From: Oscheius onirici
Taxonomy: Eukaryota > Nematoda > Chromadorea > Rhabditida > Rhabditidae
Assembly (NCBI GenBank): GCA_932521025.1
Contig: OW051468.1
Span: forward strand, 2,852,064-2,916,063
Length of the DNA stretch: 64,000 nucleotides
Reading direction: 5' to 3'
Part shown: positions 12,426-21,026 of the stretch, piece by piece
Position numbering within the stretch: the stretch's first letter is position 1
Layout: every line of letters starts with the position of its first letter
The notes under the pieces: model-generated
What the model saw: only the letters and a program-made list of their open reading frames with translations
Told to the model about the DNA's origin: nothing
Databases searched by the model: none
Made by a program: the position numbers and the translations under genes

Positions 12426-12494
12426 GTTCCAGGGGGGGGGGGGGGGGATGTTTAGTCCCAGGAGCAGGGACTGAACATCCCCCCCCCCCCAAAC
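12421..12494. repeat. Poly-G / poly-C hairpin
   Basis: A run of about 16 G (12432-12447) and a run of about 12 C (12479-12490) flank ATGTTTAGTCCC and GGGACTGAACAT, which are inverse complements with one mismatch; the loop is AGGAGCA. The outer words GTTTAG and AAAC extend the symmetry slightly. The whole can form a very stable hairpin, and the G-run could form a quadruplex. It sits exactly where the LINE relic ends. Length polymorphism or assembly error in the homopolymers is possible. Confidence 0.85.
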
Positions 12495-12714
12495 AGCAGC
12501 GCTAAAACAAATCTGTCCAAGTTCTATATTTCCAACCTTGTTTTGAATAAATCCCTCAAGTACAAATTAAAACAGTAAAAATGATAAAGATTTTCGTTCC
12601 AATCTATTTTTACTTTCACCCTGTGCTGTTAGTGCCTTTGCTTTCTACCATGGTTCGGAAGAAGGACTTCTTCAACATCTGCCATTTCAACTGCCATCCC
12701 CCCAGTCACCCTGC

Positions 12715-12830
12715 CAAATTGGCGGGAATTTAGCTGTGTAGGATGATACAGCCTGTGAATGTTGAATAGTCAGCCAACCAAAAAGAGCGGGCCAATTCAA
12801 ATTATGCTCTCTACATTTTGAACAGACTAT
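12715..12830. mobile_element. Second copy of the TATAGTCTGTTC MITE, one end missing
   Basis: In inverted orientation this matches the 2787-2976 element: GGGAATTTAGCTG, GTAGGATGATACA, CAGCCAACCAAAAAGAGCGG and the terminal ATTTTGAACAGACTAT. The other terminal repeat is missing. Its intact terminus directly abuts the first coding sequence of the F-box-associated fragment. Confidence 0.75.
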
Positions 12831-13537
12831 TTCTTAAGACCGATTGTGAACCGGACTTCTTCCAAAAAGTTGTCGTACCTGATTTGGAAAAAATTAACGG
12901 AGTAGAAAGTCTGGAATTGAGTTCGATGCCAGAAAAAGTTCTGACAAGAATACTTTCCATTGTTCAACCAAGTATCCTTCACTTTTCGGATTTTAGATAC
13001 GACAGAGACGAGCACTATTTCCGGGTTTGGCCCTTTTTGATTTTTAATATATTCTTAGCAGAATATTCCCAATCTGTGTATTCGTGTTCACCGTGATAAT
13101 ATCATTTCGTACTGGGACACTCCGAGGATTTTCGAACTTGGGATGCTGCGGACGAGCATAGCTCTTGGGTGGAATTATTTTGATGAGGATATTGTCATTC
13201 AATTCATCACAGTCAGTTTTACATAAACAAATTGAAAGGTTCATGTTCAGAGATGGTTTAATAACGAGGAGACAGGAACTCTGAAGGAGTTCTCCTTACA
13301 TCTTCACGAGACACCTAGTCGTCCCCTGAGTTTTGAAGTTGAGTCAATCGTGAACAGGGATCAACTTCAGGTGACGAAGCTTTGTTTTTAATTATCTAAT
13401 AAATTTTTCAGAGAATTATGGCCAGTTATGAAGACCCAGGAAAACATGTTTGTGATCGAGCGGCAGGATCAACGGAGAATCGTCATTCAAACTGCAATAG
13501 ATTCTATTCAATTCAATCTGTTGTAGTTTTTCAATAA
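12831..13537 (+). pseudogene. F-box-associated (FBA-type) gene, 5' end missing
   Basis: Four exons with agreeing phases: about 12831-13024, 13062-13211, 13251-13370 and 13412-13537 (TAA, with AATAAA overlapping the end). The protein has an N-terminal block FFQKVVVPDLEKINGVESL and SIVQPSILHFSDF, then W.YFDEDIVIQFITRWFNNEE followed by LKEFSLHL. This resembles the F..L...I..W.N.......EF.. pattern of nematode F-box-associated domains, which select substrates for SCF ubiquitin ligases. No F-box or start codon is seen: the reading frame runs directly into the MITE. Either the MITE truncated the gene or the first exon lies further upstream unrecognised. Family assignment is from pattern only. Confidence 0.55.
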
Positions 13538-14193
13538 ACTCTGCTCTTTCCCTCTGATTAACAAGTATTATCGATACCAACTTCAACATCACCAAGGCTT
13601 ATTTTTCGCGAAGATTGCTAGTTTTTTTTTGTTATGAAGTAAAGGGGTTCCGGGAAAAGGTTGGGTAACTTGGAGCGTCAGGAAGCACAGACAATACTAT
13701 GGCAACATAAATCTATACTACGGTGGACTTGGCCAGTCATAATTTCAAAATACAAGGTTTGCAACGCCCTTCCAGGGCTAAAGTTACGTACTATCCCCCC
13801 ATATTCCTTGGCCTGAACCACTGAAAATCCGTTTCTGTATGGGAACTACCGAATGCAGAAGCAAAGTCTTCGTCTCCTAATAGTGACTTATCTAAACGTG
13901 TTACTACTACCTCCTTTCCCCTTAATTGTGCCAATAAAAGCTTCCGACAGACAGAGCCCTGGGAGCAATTTAAAGTGGCACTAGTACGACTCTTTTTGTC
14001 TCGTCTCTACTGGGCATGACCCTCGAGTCTGATGCGGAATCAGTCCTCAACATCCTCGACGCCCAATAACAAGACTGGCAAAACTCTGTATTAAATTGAA
14101 AGCGTAGGAGCATGAGCAGTTAATTAAAAAGTAGCTATGGACTCGTAACAGTCGGGGCAACAGAATCGTGAGGCAGGAAAAAGTGATCAAGGA
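13538..14193. other. Intergenic; diverged repeat copy
   Basis: Between the FBA fragment and the 3' end of apr-1. About 13750-14080 shares blocks with 10850-11650 (CTTCCAGGGCTAAAGT; GGGAGCAATTTA with GTGG). Nothing else is recognised. Confidence 0.45.
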
Positions 14194-17100
14194 CTAGACA
14201 GTGGTGACGAGCATCGTGTTGGCTTTCGAATGAACGACTGGCTTTGCTTCGGGCGATTTCGTTTTGGCTTCCTGAAAACAGGGTTTATACTTTAAAAAAG
14301 AAAGTTTTTACCCTCGGTTTCTGGTAATTGTAGGGCGATATCACAGCCTGAGTTTGAGGTTTCGGCTTGACCGGAGGTTTCACTCGTGGCGAGACTCCTG
14401 GTCGACAAGTAGGCTTCGGAAGTCTACTGGGTTTCGGAATTCCGGATCTGGAGTTCCGAGACTCTCCTCGACTGAGGGTCGAGCAGTCTATCGTCACTTC
14501 CTCCTCATCAAAACAGTCCATTGGAAGAGTCGTATCCACGTCTGTCCCGTCCAAGTCGTTCTCAAAGTCGTCGTCGCTACTCTCACTCCTGGAAGATACA
14601 GTATGCCTTTGTTTTAGGATTACGGTACCTAGAGTCCTGATTAAGAAGATTGTTGGCATCACGAAGAGATCCCTCCTCATTGAAGAACAGAACTGAAGAT
14701 GTGACTTCAGCAGAAGGGTGACCGAGGTTCTCGTGGCGGTCCGTTGAGGTCACCGGCTGCGAACGGCCGCCCTTAAAGAAATTATTGAGAAACAGAGAGA
14801 CAAAGACAGTGAAAAAGCTCGAACAGTACTCACTTTCGCGTTTTTTGGAAGCGTGGACGAGAATGAAGGAGAAGGCATTGAGCTCTGTATACAATCCTGC
14901 AGCAATTTCTCCGATTGGGCTGTTGCTCCTCTCTGAGCACTTCTGCACTTCTGTGGCATTGCAGATTGCATAGTTTCTGCCAACAATTGAGCTCCATCCA
15001 TTGGTGACTTTTGTCGCTTTGAAGACCGAGGAGTTGCTGGAGGAAGTGATGCCTCGATGGACATGCGGAGTAGATCATTCGTCGTTTCCAAGATGGCGTA
15101 GTCGTTCTCAGTTTGAGCTGAAAACTACGAATTTGTTATTTTAACTCGAAAAATCCAGTTTAACTCAAAAGCAAATGGAGTTCCAAAGATTCCATGAGAA
15201 AGGCAAAAGCAATTGGATGTCTTGGGGTCGAACTCGGGTCGTCTGGACCGCAATTCAATCTCTAACCGACTGCTCCATGCGGGACAAAAAGCGTTTGGTC
15301 TTTCCGCTTGGTACTTGTAGTTTCGGATAGTAAAAGGTCAGTTTCTTTTACTTACGTAGAAAATGAAAACATACCCATCATTCTTCCAAAAGGCGGAAAA
15401 GTTGGAGTCGGGTAGTCTTCCACTACAGCTGTAGCCGCGTCACTGCCTCCATTCTTCGACAAATCGCTGCCATTGAAACTCTTCGGAATGGTGTTCAGCG
15501 GATTCGTAGAGACCAGTCCCTGCGCCTGGAGAGCGGCAATTTCCTGCTCATACCGCTCTTTCGCGTAATGAGTCGGCGAATCGGGCAGTTCTTCAGCCGA
15601 TACGGGACTCATATTCGCTGTCGTGTTCACAGATTCCGGCGCACTGTTCCAGCCGGAAGGCAGTTCACTTTCCAGCGATCTTCTGCTCGCGTTGCACTTG
15701 TCAACAACGTAACTGACAGCATCCAATTCATCGTCAACGTCGAGATCCTCATCTTCAGAAGGCTGTTCAGGTTCCCGGACTGGCGAATACATTGGCGGCG
15801 GCTGGAAGACGGGCTGGGGACGGAACTGCGGCGAATGGTGGACCTGGCCGAGGGGGGCGGAAGCATAGCCACCTCGGGCAAAGTGTCTCGGCAAACTGCT
15901 GCATCTCTGAGGATCCATGAAGGAAGCAGGGGAGGCAAACTGGGGCAGAGCCATCGGGGAAGGGTTTCCAGGCGAAGCTAGAACAGCCCGATGCAGGATT
16001 CTGTCTCTCGGTGGACCGTAGGAGGAAACACCCAGTGAGGCTGACATGTCTGGAAAGGGAATCTGACTGAACAAATTAGACTCTACTGTTATAGGGCTTT
16101 CTGAATCCAGCTGGCTGTTGCAGATGATTCAGAACGGTCTTGACCAGACTGCTCATGTCCTCTCTGTTGGAATCTCTCAGGGAAGTCAGCTGATGCATGG
16201 CGGTACGGTCACTGCGGACCTCGTTCTGAAAGATTGTGATAGTCTTGTTTCTATTGGTTTCTCTCAATGCTTCCGACTCAAATTTTAACAAGTTCAGAAG
16301 ACTAGCAGTTTCCTGTCAGAACTAATCCAAAGACTCCCTTTATAAGGCCAAGGTACCAGAAGGAACTCATTCGTCAGCAGTCGCCAGAAGGACCAAGAAG
16401 AAGATGGCTCTCAACGTCGACCCCGCCCTCGCCACCTTCGCAGCCTCTGGAGGAAGCGACTCCCACAAGATCGTCTCCCAGGTCGACCACCGCATAGCCT
16501 TCAAGGTCAAATCGTCCAACAACGACAACTACCGCGTCCGTCCAGTCTACGGCTTCGTCGAGGCCAAACAGGAGACCAATCTGGAGATCTGTCGCTCGGC
16601 GGGACCGCCCAAGGAGGACAAGCTCGTCATCCAGTGGGCCGAGGTTCCGACCGAAGAGACTGACCCGCAGGCTCCATTCAAGGCTGGAGCTCAGTCCGGC
16701 GAAGTCATCCTCCCGCTCAAAGCCGAGTAGACAAAAATAAAGCATTGGACTCGCGTGTTCTTGTTATTAGATTGTTCTCTTATTAGATAGCTTGGTATTA
16801 CCACTCGCAGTTTGTCGTCTTGCATTCTCCTTTGATTTTTGCCAATAGTGATTTTTGCCTACCAGGACACTTCGTTATCTGTATCTTGTGTAGAAAGTGG
16901 AACTAAAAGGACTAGTAACTGCCAAGTCCCACTAACTCCTTGAATTTTTGCTTCGTCTTCTTAGACCAATATTCTTTTTTTGTTAGTACTCTTTACCACA
17001 GGAACTAACTTGTTTAGTTTCCCAGGGAACACTTCCCGTTATTCAGATACTGTTCCTGCTAATGCAACTACCAGGACTGACTACTATCGCACTGTTCGTT

Positions 17101-20100
17101 TTCGAACTATTTCTCTGCACTCGAGTACAATATCGATCAGAGCCAATTCGACCAGGTCAAATTCGATCACTCAAAATCAATAAAAATAGGCAGTTCTAAA
17201 TCGACCAGTTATAATTCAAAAAGTTCTAACTCGATACAGACCCATCCAGCTGCAAACTTCGAGAACTCATGTCTTGAAGTCTCAGTCTTCGGATGGGACA
17301 TTCACCTGATACAACTTCATAGACTAGTACGTTTGTCTTCAGATATCCATTTCTGGGAAAGTGTCTCTGTGGTCCCCGGTTACCTTCCATATACTTTTCT
17401 GTCGTTGTTTGTTATGCATTGTCTCGTTCTGGCCCCTGTAACCGAACCAACCTGAACATGAGGATCCTTAGCAATTAGATTTCCTAGAGCTCCAAGAACA
17501 TTGCTCAAAGCGGTGAAAGACGAACTGCTCAGATGCAGAATGAGCGCTCTGACCAAAGTTGGGCGGAGATCCATGTGATCAGAATGATTAGCCAGGTATT
17601 GGGAGACATACTTCAGGATACCCGAGGCGCTATCGATATCAACCTGAAGAACAAATGCACGTTTACTAAGAGACTGAAAACTTACAGTAGGATTGGTTCC
17701 AGCGGAGAGCACAGAGATGAGCATCTGAAGACATCCAGGCTGATCACAGATGGCTTTCTTGTTCTCAGTGGAATGTGAGGCCAGGTTCCAGAGAGCGCTG
17801 AGGATGGCTCTAACACAGGCCTCGTCTGACGCCTTCCTAGCTTCTACAGCTGCAGCAGCCAGAGCAGAAACACACGGATTGAGACTGACGATCATCTCCG
17901 AATCTCCGAGCCAGCTCAGATTCCGGATCAGACCGGCGTAGACCTGAAAATGGGGCAATTGTACAAGGTTTAGAAGGGACAGAATGACAGAAACTGAAAC
18001 AAGACTCACCTGAACCAGATTCTTTGCCTCCCGAAACAGTTTGACGACGGTCAGAATAAAGTCCGGATAGGAGCAGAGTCGCTTCTTACTGGCTCCATGT
18101 CCAAAAGTCAGATTGGTCAAGGCGTTGGCTAGCAGCTTCCGAATCGATTTGTGCTCAGGGAATCGGGGTGTCGTTCCATGTACCAGAACTTCCATTATGA
18201 GCAACTCGGCCAGCGAGTCTACCAAGCCTAGATGGAAGATTTAGATCTTCTTCCAGAGAGAGAGAGAGACAAACCGAGAACTATCGCTACTTTTCTATAC
18301 TCCTCGTGGAACGACTGGGAAACGATGTCTTGCAGCACAGGCTGTATCCTGTCGAAATACGAATGAGGAGGGAGAGTTTTGGGCAAGACTCTCCGCAGAT
18401 TGTACAGTTCTTCTCGTATCCTATTGCTGGCAAGATATGCCTTCTTGAACCATTTCCTCCTAGAATTCAGACATTACAATAGGCTGAAGACTGTTAAAAA
18501 GAACGCTACAGTAACCCAAATTTCTTTTGTGTACGCGTTTGGGCCGGCGAACAGTGAAGCACACAGTTCGTCGACGTCGGCAGATTAAAAAAAATTGCAA
18601 TCGGGCTCGACACGATTTTGAAATCGTACCGAAACTAGAGCGTGGTAGTCACTATTTCGGCGTAATTCAAATTGCCGCCGTTTTAAGGTACGCGGGAGGA
18701 ATTAAATTTCAAATTTCGGCTTGAACAATATGAAAAATTGATTGTGAGCAACGAATTCTCATTCACGGCACAAAAAGGTCGACAAGGGTCCGGAAGGGAG
18801 TTCTAGGTTACTGTAGCTTTTTTGAACATAATTAAAGTTTATGTCTATCTCACTCTGACTAACCTATCATGATCAGATTCCTTCCTAATTAGAATTTGAA
18901 TCTTCTCCTGAACGTCCTTCAGCATATCATCGTCCTCATCCGTCACCGGACCCTGTCGATTCTCATCGATTTGAAGAGAAGCCAAAAGGGAGATGATCTT
19001 CCCGTCAATGTCCATCATCTAAAGGAGAGATTTGACTTTTTTCCCAGATCAAAGAAAGGCGAAAATGATTAAAAACCTACGCCGGGAGAAAAAGAAGTCC
19101 CTGGTTGAGTGTCGTCCAGCTCCTGATCTTCATCGCTGGGAATGGACATACTGTCTGAAAAAATGTGTCTTTTCTGGTTATTTGCAAGGGAAGAGAGACG
19201 CAAGAGGAAATACCTAGACGCGCCAGAGCAACTTAGCACCGAAAGAGTCTGTCCCCAGAGAGTTATGAAGTGAGAAGCGTCAATATATCAACTCGGGGCT
19301 TTTTGATCTGCTTCAGTTTACATTAACCCAGGCTGTCTTCGATTACGTCGCTCGCAATTCGACTCCCATCGTCCTCCAATTGCTCATTAATCAATACCTT
19401 CGCGAATCGACAGTTGTTGGCTGGGAGCCAATGAGGACAACAGATCAGAGGACAAGAGAGCCGCGTAAACATGCATAAATAGTGCCAAGAGAGGATCTGA
19501 GGACAAGGAATGGGGAAGTGTTTGGGGGAAAGCGCGAGATTTAAAAACTAGGGGAGTGGAAGAAAGCGGTAGCGCTTTTAGAAGAGGCGTGAGACTGAAG
19601 GAAAGTAACTTTAGCCAGTTCTCCCTAAATTTTGGACTTTTAAAAAAAAACCTCAATTTTAGAGCTCATGCTTACATTTTATAGCCTTTATTGTAATGCA
19701 AACTTCAGTTTTTTGACGAGATCTACAACTTTACAAAACCTCGAAAAGCTAGGAAATGCTTTAATCACAGTGAAAACTTGCTCTTAAGCTTGAAGTACAA
19801 TAAATCGGATTTTCACTGTGTTTTCAAGCTTCGAGATCTTGTACTCGACGTTTTGCAAAGTTCTATTGAGCTAGATTGAGATTATTTTTTTTAATTGAGA
19901 TTTCTTCACGTAGAGTTTGGCGGCTAAAGTGAAGTACGGGCCGAGAAACAGAAAACAGAGAAGTAAGAGTCAAGAACAAGAGAAAATGTGGTCATAATGA
20001 GTGAGAGCGTGGCGTCGACGCCCATTGGCGTCCCCTTTGAACTGACCGTCTCCCTGTAAGGTCTCTCTGCGAGGGGAGAGAGCGGCCCCGGTCAAAAGAG

Positions 20101-20161
20101 ACGCCGTGTGCGCGGCGGCTGTTTTGAGACATTGAGAGACGCGGCTAGCCAGCGAGCCCAT
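14194..20161 (-). CDS. apr-1: APC-family protein, APR-1 orthologue
   Basis: Scaffold of Wnt/beta-catenin signalling and microtubule control. Coding exons: 20161-20047, 19154-19081, 19018-18864, 18459-18275, 18227-18010, 17943-17686, 17643-17452, 16225-16087, 16049-15375, 15117-14834, 14771-14629, 14588-14312, 14271-14194; every phase agrees, giving about 930 aa. Armadillo repeats (about residues 170-445) match APC closely: LLANALTNLTFG, LIRNLSWLGDSE, ILSALWNLASHSTENK. A long Pro/Ser region follows (about 450-670). Three SAMP-like Axin-binding motifs lie at 675-760 (LLRMSIEASLP, LLAETMQSAMPQ, LLQDCIQSSMPS). The basic tail contains SGIP at about 861, an SxIP EB-binding motif. The first exon (MGSLASR) is inferred from phase and open frame; translation could instead start at the ATG at 19149, just after an AG acceptor. 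Intron 16086-16050 is only 37 bp. The intron 17451-16226 holds an antisense sperm gene. Shorter than vertebrate APC. Confidence 0.92.
15216..15285 (-). other. tRNA-like remnant in an apr-1 intron
   Basis: On the minus strand TGGAGCAGTCGGTTAGAG resembles a tRNA A box and GAGTTCGACCCC a B box at about the right spacing. The acceptor and T-stem arms do not pair properly, so I do not call a functional tRNA. It may be a decayed tRNA or a tRNA-derived SINE head. Confidence 0.25.
16339..16346 (+). promoter_or_regulatory. TATA box of the nested sperm gene
   Basis: TTTATAAG lies about 60 bp upstream of the ATG at 16404, a sensible position for the core promoter of a short, highly expressed single-exon gene. 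It sits inside the apr-1 intron on the opposite strand. Confidence 0.5.
16404..16730 (+). CDS. Sperm-specific small MSP-domain protein (SSP family)
   Basis: Single exon, 108 aa, complete from ATG to TAG, with AATAAA at 16736. The sequence has the features of nematode SSP proteins: MALNVDPALATFAASGG, then HRIAFKVKSSNNDNYRV, VRPVYGFVEA, an AGPPKEDKL block and a C-terminal GEVILPLKAE. The fold is an immunoglobulin-like seven-strand MSP domain of about 105-110 aa. In C. elegans these small proteins are restricted to sperm and are thought to act with the MSP cytoskeleton. The gene lies wholly within the apr-1 intron 16226-17451, on the opposite strand. Its codon use is strongly G/C-ending (GTC, GCC, AAG), unlike the flanking intron, consistent with high expression. 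A small TATA-driven transcription unit is likely. Confidence 0.93.
   Translation: MALNVDPALATFAASGGSDSHKIVSQVDHRIAFKVKSSNNDNYRVRPVYGFVEAKQETNLEICRSAGPPKEDKLVIQWAEVPTEETDPQAPFKAGAQSGEVILPLKAE
19724..19870. repeat. Dispersed palindromic repeat (CTACAACTTTGCAAAAC type)
   Basis: The left part reads TCTACAACTTTACAAAACCT with CGAAAAGC and the right part CGTTTTGCAAAGTTCT; inner words CACAGTGAAAACTTG and TTTTCACTGTG also pair. It is one member of a family seen at about 7440, 23400, 23575, 37650, 48570 and 53500. This copy lies in the predicted first intron of apr-1. Confidence 0.65.
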
Positions 20162-21026
20162 CAAATAGCCCTGGACGCGTCCCAGCCATCCGAGAGAGAA
20201 GCCAAATGGCCGATTTAAATTCCACTGCCCGTGTTGGCTCTACGACACGAAATGGCGTGTTGTGAAGGTTTGAGAAAAGAGGCCGATCAGTTGCGTATCA
20301 ATAGAGCGGCATGTTTTGAGATGAACTTTTGAATTTGGCGCTCAAATTGCAAATGGATGAAGTTCGGTACCGTCTGACTGGAAGGTTTCTCAACAGGACT
20401 GAAATCAAGTAATACACTGACAATGCGTTGGTGCTGCCTACTGAGGCAAAATGCTTTGGAGGCAAAATGTCACTAAATTCTCTGGGATCTGAACTAAGAT
20501 GAATTGAAAAAAATTGAAAATCGAAGATCGAATCCACTTTCGCCTGACCTTCAGGTCTACGGGAAAGTTTCCAGTGCAACTGAACCACCACTAGAACTGT
20601 CTAGGTTCCAATTCTTGGGTGAAAAGTATGTCTTTCAAACTCGTTGGAGGAACTGAAAGAATATTGAGAGGAAATTATAACATACATCGCTAGTGTATTG
20701 GAGAAGGAAGGTTTACGACTGGAAATTATAGCCAATTTGGTATATGATGGACCTAGAGAGTGTCACAGACTCTCATAACTTTCCTAGGAAAAATCTGCAT
20801 AACAACAGAAAAGAAGAGTAGAAATGTACGGAAAAAAAACCCCTGGAATTGACAGATTGCCGGCGATTTCAAGAGAACTTTCGGACTCGATAAGATGCGT
20901 ACGCAATTGCGTACCGCTTCCTCGTATCGCCTCGAATATTTGGCCCCGATTTGCTCAGCTGTCAATGGCAATCTTTCACTTCATTTTCTTTTAATAGCTC
21001 TCTAAAATGTGCTTTTTAGAATCAAA
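20162..21026. other. Divergent promoter region between apr-1 and the BTB zinc-finger gene
   Basis: The two genes are transcribed away from each other across about 865 bp. No exon was recognised. The sequence just left of it (about 20020-20160) is GC-rich and is explained by the predicted first apr-1 exon. An AG acceptor at 21019-21020 (TTTTTAG) lies seven bases before the ATG at 21027 and could be a trans-splice site for the plus-strand gene. Confidence 0.4.

Noticed and set aside
15216..15285. tRNA gene on the minus strand
   Set aside because: A- and B-box-like words are present but the acceptor and T stems do not pair.
16374..16745. 123-codon minus frame
   Set aside because: Antisense shadow of the SSP gene; its length is caused by the G/C-ending codons on the other strand.
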